DNA from: JAYKJB01 sp035284745 [NCBI: Candidatus Sericytochromatia bacterium]
Lineage (GTDB): Bacteria; Cyanobacteriota; Sericytochromatia; S15B-MN24
Reading direction: 5' to 3'
DNA: 64,000 bases
Assembly (NCBI GenBank): GCA_035284745.1
Contig: JAYKIL010000008.1
Location: 1-64,000, forward strand
Shown here piece after piece: positions 18,844-27,609 of this stretch. A model generated the notes under the pieces. The model was not told the origin of the DNA, did no database searches, and saw only the letters and a list, made by a program, of their open reading frames with translations. Each line of letters starts with the position of its first letter. The stretch's first letter is position 1. A program made the translations under genes and the position numbers.

Positions 18844-20000
18844 GGAATACTCCCGTCGCGCGGAGCACGTTGCCACACGGCCGATTGGTTGCCTTGCAAG
18901 AATCGCCATCCACCGACGAGGCAGGCCCAATGACTCGCCACGAAGAAGCAGGGAAGGCTGAGCCATCCCGGCAAAGCATGGCGTTTTTCCAGAAGCCACC
19001 CGAGCCAAGCGAAAGCATAGAAAGTGAGTTGCACGGCCAGCAGCGTGGCGTACAGAGGTTCTTTGGCCAGCAGCGTGTTGATGATTAGGAGGACGGGGAG
19101 TAACGCAGGGACAATCATCCATCGCGCAAGGCGGTGCGACCAGAGGACAAAGGCAATGCGTCCACGCCGGGGATGGAGGAGGTCCGCGAAGGCGAACATC
19201 GCCTGCCATCCTCCGGCTGCGATTCTTGTTTTGCGGACGAGCTCGGCCTCCATGGAAGGGCTTGCATACTCGGTCGCCTGGGCCTCGGGTTCATAGATGA
19301 TTCGCCAATCGGCTCGAATGAGAGACATGGTGAGCCAAAAGTCTTCGATGATGGCGTGACGTGGAGGCGGGAGGTAGCTGGAACGCCGAACTGCGAGCAA
19401 CTCCCCGGCGGCTCCGACCACCGAGGCGAAGCGGGACTCTTGTGTCTTCAGCCACGACTCATATCGCCAGTACAGACCTTCTTGTGCTGCCGCGGTGCGA
19501 TGGCTCGAGATAACCCGCTTGCTGCCTGCAACCATGCCCACATTGGGGGCGGCAAAATGTTGCACCAGTTTTTTGATGGCTTGCGTGTTCAGTATGGCAT
19601 TGGCGTCCGTGAGGACAATGATCTCGCCTTGACTGACCCCCACCGCACGATTGACCGCGTGGTTTTTTCCGCGTCGTTCCGGGCTGTAAAGTAATTTTAC
19701 GTCGTGTTTTGCATATCGGGTGACGATTGCGCAGGTGCCGTCTTGGCTTCCGTCTGCAACCACGAGAATTTCCAAATTCTCCCGCGGATAATCTAGGCCG
19801 AGTGTGTTATCGAGCTTCCCCGCAATCACGTTTTCTTCGTCGTAAGCCGCGATGATCAGTGAGACAGAGGGGATTTTGAAATTTTCTTCCTGTTGGGGGT
19901 TTCGCCTCCGGGGCAGCAGACGCAAGAGCATGCCATAGCCACCGTGGGCATACCCGACGATCGACACATTGGTCCAAAAAATTACTTCAAGCGCAGTCAC
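18822..20000 (-). CDS. Membrane-bound family 2 glycosyltransferase
   Basis: A processive-type GT2 enzyme with a GT-A domain: VSLIIAAYDEENVIAGKLDNTL, the DGS motif (VVADGSQDGT), a DXD-like TDANA, and a later acceptor motif with ED (IIEDFWLTM) . The ordinary QXXRW motif is replaced by something like KTRIAAGGWQAM. An N-terminal hydrophobic segment and three to four C-terminal membrane helices (from ~270) anchor it to the inner membrane. Family members build hyaluronan, cellulose-like or N-acetylglucosamine polymers, or transfer single sugars to lipid carriers; the substrate here cannot be read. 392 aa is usual. Confidence 0.88.
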   Translation of the reverse strand: MTALEVIFWTNVSIVGYAHGGYGMLLRLLPRRRNPQQEENFKIPSVSLIIAAYDEENVIAGKLDNTLGLDYPRENLEILVVADGSQDGTCAIVTRYAKHDVKLLYSPERRGKNHAVNRAVGVSQGEIIVLTDANAILNTQAIKKLVQHFAAPNVGMVAGSKRVISSHRTAAAQEGLYWRYESWLKTQESRFASVVGAAGELLAVRRSSYLPPPRHAIIEDFWLTMSLIRADWRIIYEPEAQATEYASPSMEAELVRKTRIAAGGWQAMFAFADLLHPRRGRIAFVLWSHRLARWMIVPALLPVLLIINTLLAKEPLYATLLAVQLTFYAFAWLGWLLEKRHALPGWLSLPCFFVASHWACLVGGWRFLQGNQSAVWQRAPRDGSIPQTTEAG

Positions 20001-20108
20001 TCACACTTCTCCACAGGGTCTTGTCCCTTGATACTGCCTGTGGATGCCCGTCACTGGCCAGGGTTACACCTGATAAAAAAATGATGCAATTTGAATTGGA
20101 TGTCGGGT

Positions 20109-20777
20109 TTAGCAGACGGGTTTCGATGAATTCTCGGGGGTGAAAGAGAACAATGCTCCAAATGGATGCCCCATGACTTTTTCCGGGGTTCCCACGTCAT
20201 CCGCTGTGCGGACCGCCCAAGGGAGGTCGGGGGGGCTGCTCTCCCCCCAAGCAACCATCCTTGCGTGATGTGCCTGGGCGACCCGACGTTCTTCGCGGTA
20301 ATTGGGCTCGTGAGCTGCCACCAGAGCCCAAAAGCGTTCCGAATGGTTGGCTTCAAATAAATGTGCCAACTCGTGAAGGATCAGGTATCTCAATGCGGCC
20401 GGAGGCATGCCGTCGATAGCATATCGAGAGAAGGTCAGCACGCCTGTCCGCGTGTTCGCCTGCGCAAGGCGGGTGTGTCGCGCCTTGCCGATTCTTACTC
20501 CCTTCAGCGGCGCACGAAGCGTCTCTGCGTTGATGGATGCTACGTGACGCCCAAAGTCGGCCTCCCCCCATCGCTTTAACTCGTGGGGCGGCGCGGGGGC
20601 CAATGTGTTCATCTCGGTGGCGCGGCGCAACCCCCAGCGCTTGAATCGCTCAACAACCTCTGCTTGGTATTCCTCAGACCAGTGAACCGGCATTCGGATC
20701 ACCAGGACGCCTGCCGCGAAACGCGCGCGAGCCGAACGTGCCATCACTCTTTCAACTTTGATCGGGAGGTCGATCAT
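20109..20777 (-). CDS. YgjP/WLM-type zinc metallopeptidase-like protein (DUF45)
   Basis: Carries the zinc motif HELAHLFEANHSERFW, the HEXXH plus downstream NHSxxFW signature of the YgjP-like (M48-related) family, with the preceding LRYLILHE strand-helix. These proteins are predicted cytoplasmic metallopeptidases, often beside restriction-modification or unrelated genes, with few known substrates. I chose the ATG at 20777 (222 aa) since the upstream extension is cysteine-rich and unlike the family; an ATG at 20744 is also possible. The C-terminal ~45 residues after the domain are specific to this protein. Confidence 0.8.
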   Translation of the reverse strand: MIDLPIKVERVMARSARARFAAGVLVIRMPVHWSEEYQAEVVERFKRWGLRRATEMNTLAPAPPHELKRWGEADFGRHVASINAETLRAPLKGVRIGKARHTRLAQANTRTGVLTFSRYAIDGMPPAALRYLILHELAHLFEANHSERFWALVAAHEPNYREERRVAQAHHARMVAWGESSPPDLPWAVRTADDVGTPEKVMGHPFGALFSFTPENSSKPVC

Positions 20778-21005
20778 GAACTCACTCGAAACGGAGGTGA
20801 AACAATCACAAGTGTAACGTGTCGGCATTTCTGGGCAGGTGGCCTTGATCACGCACTGACACGCGCAGAATTGATGTTCTCGGATGGGCCTAAAAGTCTT
20901 GCTCTCACAGGATTGCCCGCCCTTTCGTACCCATGATAGTATCAAACGACCCTACAACGTAGTCGGGGATTGTGCTGCCCATTGTGGCGCGTCGAGAGGA
21001 CACCA

Positions 21006-22268
21006 ATGTTGCTGACCGAATCCAAAGCCGAATCTCCCCTTCAAGGTGCGCGCCAGCAATTGGCAAAAGTCATCGATCTGATGGGACTGGGCCAGAGTGT
21101 GTATAACCGGCTGGCACATCCAGATCGCATTGTGACGGTGCATTCTCCCGTGCGGATGGATGACGGCAGCATCCGGGTCTTCACAGGCTATCGTGTGCAG
21201 CACAACAACGCATTGGGGCCTTACAAGGGAGGCCTGCGCTTCCATCATCACGCCGAGATGGATGAGTTCACGGCACTGGCCATGTTGATGACGTGGAAAT
21301 GCGCCTTGGTGGGTCTGCCCTTCGGGGGAGCCAAAGGTGGAATCACGGTGGATCCGCGGGAACTGTCGGAGGGAGAGCAAGAGCGCTTAACCAGGCGCTT
21401 TACCTCGGATCTGATACCCATCATTGACCCGAACAAGGACATCCCTGCGCCAGATGTGAACACTGGGCCGCGTGAAATGGCTTGGATTATGGACACGTTC
21501 AGTGTGAACAAAGGATACGCCGTTCCGGGAGTGGTGACAGGCAAGCCGATTTGTATTGGTGGCTCACTGGGGCGCTCAGAGGCGACAGGTCGTGGCGTGA
21601 CCATCGTTTTGGAAGAAACCTTGAGACATGCCGGGCGGAAGGTTCAGGGGACCTCCGTTGTGATTCAGGGCTTCGGCAACGTAGGGGGGGTCACGGCCAA
21701 TTTGTTGTTCCAGATGGGCGCCAAGGTGGTTGCGGTGAGCGATTGGCGGGGTGGCATCCAGAACCCATCCGGCCTTAACATTCCCGCGGTCATGGCCCAC
21801 TATAAGGAGCACGGGACTTTAGAGGGTTGTCCGGACTCCGAGGCCGTGAGCAACTCTGATTTACTCACGCTGCCGTGCGACGTTTTGATCCCGGCGGCGC
21901 TTGAGAGTGTCATCACCGCTGACAATGCGCAGAAAGTAAAGGCAGAATTCATTATTGAAGCGGCCAACGCGCCAATTACCCCTGCCGGGGAGGCCATTCT
22001 TGAGAGCAGAGGCGTGACGGTGGTCCCTGATATTCTGGCCAATGCGGGCGGCGTTGTGGTGAGCTACTTCGAATGGGTACAAGGGATGAGCCAGCTCTTT
22101 TGGACCGAAGAGGAAGTCAATGATCGGCTGCGACGCGTTCTGACGCGCGCGTTTTCAGCGGTTGCCCAACTGGTGGATTCTCGAAATTTGTCCTTCCGAA
22201 TGGCGGCCTACTCACAAGGCGTGGGGGCTGTGGCTGAGGCCACACGCGTACGCGGGCTTTATCCTTAA
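21006..22268 (+). CDS. Glutamate dehydrogenase (Glu/Leu/Phe/Val family)
   Basis: Interconverts glutamate and 2-oxoglutarate plus ammonia in the cytoplasm. The substrate-binding lysine region KGGLRFH and the active-site motif PFGGAKGG (105-112) are intact, and the NAD(P) fold shows GFGNVGG near 222. 420 aa matches the short hexameric class. The ATG at 21006 has AGAGGA upstream. The stop overlaps the next gene's ATG (TAATG), so a three-gene unit with two envelope proteins follows. Leucine or other amino-acid dehydrogenase activity cannot be excluded from sequence alone, but the length and motifs favour glutamate. Confidence 0.93.
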   Translation: MLLTESKAESPLQGARQQLAKVIDLMGLGQSVYNRLAHPDRIVTVHSPVRMDDGSIRVFTGYRVQHNNALGPYKGGLRFHHHAEMDEFTALAMLMTWKCALVGLPFGGAKGGITVDPRELSEGEQERLTRRFTSDLIPIIDPNKDIPAPDVNTGPREMAWIMDTFSVNKGYAVPGVVTGKPICIGGSLGRSEATGRGVTIVLEETLRHAGRKVQGTSVVIQGFGNVGGVTANLLFQMGAKVVAVSDWRGGIQNPSGLNIPAVMAHYKEHGTLEGCPDSEAVSNSDLLTLPCDVLIPAALESVITADNAQKVKAEFIIEAANAPITPAGEAILESRGVTVVPDILANAGGVVVSYFEWVQGMSQLFWTEEEVNDRLRRVLTRAFSAVAQLVDSRNLSFRMAAYSQGVGAVAEATRVRGLYP

Positions 22269-22567
22269 TGCTATCCCTGGTCGCGACATTTTTTGCTGCA
22301 TCCCTGTGTGCGGCATTGGCCCTCGTGTATCGATGGCAGGTTGTGCGCGATCTCGGCCCTTCGTACGTGGGGCGCTACTGGCTTGTGCAAGGCCTTTTCA
22401 TCAATGCCACCTTGCTGGCTGTTTGGCATTGGGTCACGCATACGATGCAACTGACCTCGGATGTGTCTGCCGTGGTCTTGAACGTGGCGTATGTGGTCAT
22501 CTTCTATTTCTACAGCGTAGCGAATGTCGACTGGACGCTAAAAAAGTTCCATGCCCAGGACACTTAG
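22268..22567 (+). CDS. Small membrane protein, 99 aa, unknown function
   Basis: Three hydrophobic segments (about residues 3-21, 40-57 and 65-83) predict a small integral membrane protein; the C-terminal tail is short and charged. No family recognised. It starts inside the stop codon of glutamate dehydrogenase and its end overlaps the following outer-membrane-type gene by 17 nt, which supports it being real and co-translated. Confidence 0.7.
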   Translation: MLSLVATFFAASLCAALALVYRWQVVRDLGPSYVGRYWLVQGLFINATLLAVWHWVTHTMQLTSDVSAVVLNVAYVVIFYFYSVANVDWTLKKFHAQDT

Positions 22568-23357
22568 GCTCCCCAACGCATTGGGTCTCGCGGTCGCATT
22601 GAGTGTGGCCACCCCGAAAGGGGCTCTGGCCGATCACTGGTCTTTACGTCCGTTGGGAGGAGAGCATGAATCGGCCCTCACCGTGGGACGAGGGGGATGG
22701 GGTATAGAGGCGGGTGCGTGGACACCGCGGTTAGGGGCCGACCTTCCGCCCGCCAACGCGTTGGAGAGTGAGGTTTTTCAACGCTGGAACGCGCTACCGT
22801 CTTGGCCGGAAATTCGTGTCCTCCACGGCTTACAGGATGGAAACGAGGTGATCGTTCGCACGGGAAGTGTGGTAAATGCGGGTTACCGCAAGATGTTTCT
22901 CTCGGCGGAGGCCCCGTGGGGCGACGAATTCCTCCAGGCCTTGATTCAAGGGGGCGTCGGCCTTCACCTCGCCAGTTTACGCCCGATGGTCTATGCCAAT
23001 CTTCCTGGCGTGTATCACAATGGCCCGTTCACGCTGCACATTGCAGGTGGGGGGTATTATCTTTTTAATGATCAACCCATTGTTGAGGGAACCCTGGGGG
23101 TGGAACTTCGACCCTTGTCATTCATTGACTTTGGGGCTGCCGCACGTCTTCGGATGGATTCAAAAAAGATGACCCCCAACGACGGTTCTTGGAGTTACTC
23201 GGGCGGTCTAAGATTGAGACCGTTTCCCCGTTGGCAGTTGCAAGTGGAGGCGGGACAGGATGTCGGACCGCCCACGCCTGCGGGGGGTACGCCTGCTTTC
23301 CCGCGCATAGAATGGCCGTTGCAGAGCGTAAGAGCGACCCTTTCGACGCATTTTTAG
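22551..23357 (+). CDS. Exported beta-barrel-like protein, 268 aa
   Basis: A signal peptide (residues 1-27, ending ALA) is followed by sequence rich in alternating hydrophobic/polar strands (GWGIEAGAW, FTLHIAGGGYYLF, FIDFGAAARLRM, WQLQVEAGQDV) and the protein ends in a phenylalanine (LSTHF), a typical signal for assembly of outer-membrane barrels. No specific family recognised. Gene context with glutamate dehydrogenase gives no functional clue. Confidence 0.68.
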   Translation: MPRTLRLPNALGLAVALSVATPKGALADHWSLRPLGGEHESALTVGRGGWGIEAGAWTPRLGADLPPANALESEVFQRWNALPSWPEIRVLHGLQDGNEVIVRTGSVVNAGYRKMFLSAEAPWGDEFLQALIQGGVGLHLASLRPMVYANLPGVYHNGPFTLHIAGGGYYLFNDQPIVEGTLGVELRPLSFIDFGAAARLRMDSKKMTPNDGSWSYSGGLRLRPFPRWQLQVEAGQDVGPPTPAGGTPAFPRIEWPLQSVRATLSTHF

Positions 23358-23381
23358 GCTGCATCCCGCAGGGGCGAATCC

Positions 23382-24746
23382 TTACTGGCCGATCATCGAG
23401 ACGTTGTTGCGGTTCAGGTAGGTGCGGTATTGGCGGTTGCTGTCGAGTCGAATCCCTCGTTGCCAAACCATATATCGCTGGGAATCATCATAGATGCCAA
23501 TGAGGTAGCATTTTCCATCCGGCAGAGCTTGGAATTTGAAACGACCAAATTTGTCGGATTCGATACCGCTGATTATTTTTCCGGTGCGAATCAGTTCCCA
23601 GATCCGCGCCCGGTGACGCGCTTTCGCATTCTCTTTTTGGGTGGCTGCGATCAGTTTGGTCCCCGAATGCAACGTGGAATCCAGGGGCTCGATAGCAATG
23701 TAAAATTGCACACCCTGCAAATACTGTATTTCCCCCGTATCCGCGTGGAAATGAGACACGAGGCCCACAATCGAGGCACTGCCCGTTCGCTTGACCAGCG
23801 CCGACGTGGGAGGCAGGCTGTGTGCTTTGGGACTCAAGAGGGCCCGGGGGGTCGGGGAGGCCTGTTTCGTTGTCGCAGGCCTCAGAGCATCAGACACCCG
23901 AGGGGCAGAGATTCGCGCCATGGGGGTGGGACTCGGAGACACCGGACGGATGGGCGTCGCGTTCGGGCGAGGCGTGGCAACGGGGGTGGGGCTTGGCAGG
24001 GGCGCCGCCTGCTGCCGTGAGGGCTTGGCGGCAGGCTTTGCTGGCGCGCGGGTCGGTTTCGGCTTCGCGGAAGGGCTGGCCGCCTTGCTCGGCGCCATAG
24101 ATCGAAGGGCCGGATAGTACAGAAACTGAGCCAACGCATCCGTGCGTCTGTCGAAAGTCAGGTCGTAGGCCCGCGACAAATAAAGAAGGCGAATCGTTCC
24201 GTCGTCTTCCCGGATTTCGTGGTCAGCGGCCCCGAGGCGCTTTGTGATAGCTGTGCGCTTCATTTCCATTCGGAGTCCCGCTGGCAGCGCGCCATCGAAA
24301 CCCGGCAAGATGAGAAGCGCTTGCACGCGGCTGGTGTGATCAATGCCGACGAGAATGGCTTTTCTCTGATAAAACATCCAACGGAGTGGTTTTTGACCCG
24401 CCAGGTCATACACTTTCTGTAAGCTGGTCACCCGTTCAGGGGGGCCATAGACGTTCTCTACATCCGCCGCGGTGTGGCCGAGCCAATTTTCGACCGGCAG
24501 ACGCGACAGGGAAAGCCCTTGTTTGGGCGCGGCCGACACAGGAGGGCAGAGCGCTGATCCCGTCATAAGCGCCGCAGAGATCAGGAACCTCAGTGCTCCC
24601 CCATAGCGTACCCGGGCCGCGGGGGCTTGGCGGCCGTTGTCGTCTGTCACCTGAGAGCAGGGAAAAATGGGAAGGCTCACGGGTCGTATGTTAACATTTT
24701 GGAGAAACACGTCGTCTGTGACGCATTTGCGCGGGCGACGCGGCAT
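23382..24746 (-). CDS. Exported protein with two SmpA/BamE-like modules, Pro-rich linker and C-terminal domain
   Basis: Unrecognised as a whole. After an unusually long N-terminus (~50 residues) there is a hydrophobic signal-like stretch (FLISAALMTGSAL). Residues ~85-215 seem to hold two copies of a small beta module (VENVYGPPERV ... MFYQRKAILVGID; AITKRLGAADHEI ... LYLSRAYDLTFD) that resembles the SmpA/BamE-type fold. A ~110-residue Pro/Ala/Ser linker follows, then a C-terminal domain (GRFKFQALPDGKCYLIGIY) with a carboxypeptidase-regulatory-like look. The start ATG lacks a strong ribosome site; a GTG about 33 codons in is an alternative that would bring the signal nearer the N terminus. Confidence 0.65.
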   Translation of the reverse strand: MPRRPRKCVTDDVFLQNVNIRPVSLPIFPCSQVTDDNGRQAPAARVRYGGALRFLISAALMTGSALCPPVSAAPKQGLSLSRLPVENWLGHTAADVENVYGPPERVTSLQKVYDLAGQKPLRWMFYQRKAILVGIDHTSRVQALLILPGFDGALPAGLRMEMKRTAITKRLGAADHEIREDDGTIRLLYLSRAYDLTFDRRTDALAQFLYYPALRSMAPSKAASPSAKPKPTRAPAKPAAKPSRQQAAPLPSPTPVATPRPNATPIRPVSPSPTPMARISAPRVSDALRPATTKQASPTPRALLSPKAHSLPPTSALVKRTGSASIVGLVSHFHADTGEIQYLQGVQFYIAIEPLDSTLHSGTKLIAATQKENAKARHRARIWELIRTGKIISGIESDKFGRFKFQALPDGKCYLIGIYDDSQRYMVWQRGIRLDSNRQYRTYLNRNNVSMIGQ

Positions 24747-24767
24747 TTAAAATTAGTTTCTTTAAGT

Positions 24768-24798
24768 CCGAAAGTTTTTTCGGTTAAGTCGCTATAAT
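24768..24798 (+). promoter_or_regulatory. Inverted repeat and -10 box ahead of the amylase gene
   Basis: CCGAAA-GTTT-TTTCGG (24768-24783) is a perfect 6-bp inverted repeat directly upstream of a consensus TATAAT (24793-24798). It lies in the divergent gap between the exported-protein gene and the amylase gene. The repeat sits where a -35 box or operator would be, so a regulator could bind there; no -35 hexamer is seen. Confidence 0.4.
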
Positions 24799-24849
24799 CT
24801 TGCTCTAAACCATCGCGATGGTAGCGATTGGACTGGCGGAGTTTAAGCG

Positions 24850-26409
24850 GTGACTCAGTCAAATAAAGTTGGCTCAATGACGAGAACTCTCCTGGCAGGG
24901 GCCCTTGGTCTCACCTCTTTTTTATTGGGGTGTCAAGCGCTTCCTCAGGTTCCGGGTGGCTTTGCCTTGACCGGGAGCGGCATAGCGGACGCCGCCGGGA
25001 GGAAAAAAACTCGCTTGGAACGTTGGCGGGATGAGGTCATTTATTTTGTTATGACCGACCGTTTTCACAACGGCGATCCGACGAATGACTACAAGGTCGT
25101 TAAGCGCGACCCGCACGCCTATCACGGGGGTGATTTCGCGGGGTTGATTCAAAAATTGCCGTACATCCGGGACCTGGGGGCCACTGCGATTTGGATCACC
25201 CCGGTGAATGACAACCGAGATGATGCACTGGTGGATAAATACTGGGGTTACCACGGGTATTGGATCAAAGACTTTAATAAGGTGGAGGAGCATCTTGGAG
25301 ACGAGGCCACTTTGAAAAAGTTGGTCGACAAAGCCCATGGAATGGGCATCAAGGTGATGCTTGATATTGTCGCGAATCACACTGGCTATGGCGCCCCGAT
25401 GGCGGTTGACCCGAAATTTCGCGATTGGTTCCACCACAACGGAAACATCACGAACTGGGATGACCAATACCAGCTAGAGAATCACGACATCCACGGCTTG
25501 CCTGATTTCAACACGGAGAACCCAGACGTTCTGTCCTATATGGTGGATGTGTGGACACGTTGGGCTCAACGAACGGGGGTTGACGGCTACCGGGTCGACA
25601 CCGTGAAGCACGTTCCCAAAGGATTTTGGGCCAAGTTTAATACCGCTGTCAGCACCCGCACCAAATCAGACTTTTTGCTGCTCGGTGAAGTTCTGAATGG
25701 TGATGCTGGGTATGTGGGGGCCTACACCCGCGAGGGACGTTTTGATACGGTCTTCGACTTTCCGATGTATTTCACCTTGAGAGAGGTGTTCGCCGAGGGC
25801 AAGTCCATGCGCCGTTTGGGTGAGCGTCTGAGACAAGATGGCGCTTATGCGAATGCGGAATTGCTATCGACTTTTGTCGATAACCACGATGTGCCTCGGT
25901 TTATGTCGTCGGCGGGCGGGGACGAGCGTAAATTGCGGATGGCGCTCAGTTTCATCCTCACTGCTCGCGGAATCCCCTGTCTCTACTACGGAACCGAAAA
26001 TGCGATGTCAGGAAAAAGTGAAGAAGAGAACCGTGCAGATATGCAATTTGGGGCAAATCCTCGTTTGAACAAGTTTGTGAGGACTTTGACGTCTTTGCGT
26101 AAAGAACTGGCCCCCTTGCGGCGGGGGCGAATGTTGGAGATGTGGCAAGACGATGACGTTTATGCATTCTCGCGCCTCAATGGAACCGCCCGCTCGGCGG
26201 AAGAAGTGATCGTGGCCTTGAACAATTCGGATGGAGAACGTCGCGTGACCATGCCTTTGCGTCGTGAAAGTCAGTTGAAGAACGGGGCTGTTCTGATAGA
26301 CAAACTGGGTGCAGGGCGCGTGGCGGTTGAAAACCATCGTGTGACAGTGACGATACCGGCGAAGCAGGCGTTGATCTTGGTGCCTCAATCCCTCAACCGC
26401 GGGCGCTGA
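24850..26409 (+). CDS. Alpha-amylase-family lipoprotein (GH13)
   Basis: A surface or periplasmic glycoside hydrolase acting on alpha-glucans. The lipobox LLGC follows a hydrophobic signal, so the protein is probably lipid-anchored. The four GH13 regions are present: region I DIVANHTG, region II GYRVDTVKH with nucleophile Asp250, region III LGEVL with acid/base Glu280, and region IV VDNHD with Asp347. The (beta/alpha)8 barrel begins with VIYFVMTDRFHNGD, as in cyclomaltodextrinase/pullulanase-like and bacterial alpha-amylases, and a C-terminal beta domain is present. GTG 24850 has GGAG at 8 nt; an ATG at 24877 is possible. Confidence 0.92.
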   Translation: MTQSNKVGSMTRTLLAGALGLTSFLLGCQALPQVPGGFALTGSGIADAAGRKKTRLERWRDEVIYFVMTDRFHNGDPTNDYKVVKRDPHAYHGGDFAGLIQKLPYIRDLGATAIWITPVNDNRDDALVDKYWGYHGYWIKDFNKVEEHLGDEATLKKLVDKAHGMGIKVMLDIVANHTGYGAPMAVDPKFRDWFHHNGNITNWDDQYQLENHDIHGLPDFNTENPDVLSYMVDVWTRWAQRTGVDGYRVDTVKHVPKGFWAKFNTAVSTRTKSDFLLLGEVLNGDAGYVGAYTREGRFDTVFDFPMYFTLREVFAEGKSMRRLGERLRQDGAYANAELLSTFVDNHDVPRFMSSAGGDERKLRMALSFILTARGIPCLYYGTENAMSGKSEEENRADMQFGANPRLNKFVRTLTSLRKELAPLRRGRMLEMWQDDDVYAFSRLNGTARSAEEVIVALNNSDGERRVTMPLRRESQLKNGAVLIDKLGAGRVAVENHRVTVTIPAKQALILVPQSLNRGR

Positions 26410-26466
26410 CGACCTGATATAATCCGGCAGTGAAGGGGCTTGCGTGCCCTTTGAGATGATTCGAAA

Positions 26467-26488
26467 CGCGAGGCGATGGCGCCTCGCG
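26467..26488 (+). other. GC-rich hairpin in the alanine dehydrogenase leader
   Basis: A 9-bp stem CGCGAGGCG/CGCCTCGCG with loop ATGG lies 23 nt before the ald GTG, after a TATAAT at 26418-26423. No T-run follows, so it is not a terminator in the classic sense. It may affect leader stability or translation. Confidence 0.4.
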
Positions 26489-26511
26489 GTCGTATATGTG
26501 AGGAGAATCCC

Positions 26512-27609
26512 GTGATCATCGGCGTGCCTACTGAGGTCAAAAACAGTGAAAATCGCGTCGCCCTGACTCCTGCTGGAACGATGGCGTTAAAGCAAGCAGG
26601 TCATCAGGTTTTAGTGCAGGCTGGTGCCGGGCTCGGCAGCGGAATGCTGGACGACGAATATGCGGCGGCTGGCGCCGAGATCGTCCACAGTGCGGAGGAA
26701 ACGTGGGCGCGGGCAGAGATGGTGGTGAAGGTGAAAGAGCCTATTCCCTCAGAATACAAGCTGTTGAGATCGGAGCTCCTGCTGTTCACCTACCTGCACT
26801 TGGCTGCCAGTTCGGAGTTGACTGAGGCACTGTTGCAGAGCGGTGTGACTGCCATTGCCTACGAAACGATTCAAATGCCCGATCGAACCTTGCCCCTTTT
26901 GACCCCAATGAGCGAGATTGCGGGCCGTATGTCGGTTCAGGCCGGTGCTTATTACCTTGAGAAGGCTCACGGCGGCCGGGGCGTACTCTTGGGCGGTGTA
27001 CCGGGGGTCCCTCCCGCCGATGTGGTGATTATCGGCGGCGGTGTAAGTGGAACTCACGCGGCCAAAATGGCCCTCGGTTTGGGGGCCCAGGTTCAAATTT
27101 TGGATATCAATCTGGACCGTCTTCGCTACCTCGAGGATGTCCTCCACGGCCGGGTCATCACCCAAATGTCCAGCCCGCTCAATATTGCCCGGGCGGTGCG
27201 AGGAGCGGACCTTGTGATAGGTGCTGTGCTAATTCCAGGGGCCAAGGCCCCCTGCTTGGTAACGCACGAAATGATTAAGGGAATGAAAAAAGGCTCGGTG
27301 GTGGTCGACATTGCGATTGATCAAGGGGGCTGCATTGAAACGATTCATTCGACGACGCACGCCGACCCTGTCTATGAAGTGGATGGCGTCATCCATTACG
27401 GCGTCGCGAATATACCGGGGGCCGTCCCTCGGACGAGCACTTTCGCTTTGAACAATGCGACCCTGCCCTATATGTTACAACTCGCGAATAAAGGGGCGGA
27501 TATGGCGATGGCAGAAAATTCCTCGCTGGCACTGGGCCTGAATGTGCGAGCGGGCAAAATAACGCATGCTGCTGTTGAATCTGCTTATCGAGAGGCCGTA
27601 TCCGCGTGA
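26512..27609 (+). CDS. ald: Alanine dehydrogenase
   Basis: NAD-dependent reversible oxidative deamination of L-alanine to pyruvate and ammonia. The N-terminal signature [19 protein letters not shown], the catalytic lysine segment VKVKEPI, the histidine in YLHLAAS, and the nucleotide-binding [15 protein letters not shown] are all intact. The start is GTG 26512, with GAGGAG 6 nt upstream; this gives 365 aa, close to the family norm. The stop overlaps the following gene's GTG (GTGA). With glutamate dehydrogenase 4 kb upstream the region carries two ammonia-linked dehydrogenases. Confidence 0.96.
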   Translation: MIIGVPTEVKNSENRVALTPAGTMALKQAGHQVLVQAGAGLGSGMLDDEYAAAGAEIVHSAEETWARAEMVVKVKEPIPSEYKLLRSELLLFTYLHLAASSELTEALLQSGVTAIAYETIQMPDRTLPLLTPMSEIAGRMSVQAGAYYLEKAHGGRGVLLGGVPGVPPADVVIIGGGVSGTHAAKMALGLGAQVQILDINLDRLRYLEDVLHGRVITQMSSPLNIARAVRGADLVIGAVLIPGAKAPCLVTHEMIKGMKKGSVVVDIAIDQGGCIETIHSTTHADPVYEVDGVIHYGVANIPGAVPRTSTFALNNATLPYMLQLANKGADMAMAENSSLALGLNVRAGKITHAAVESAYREAVSA

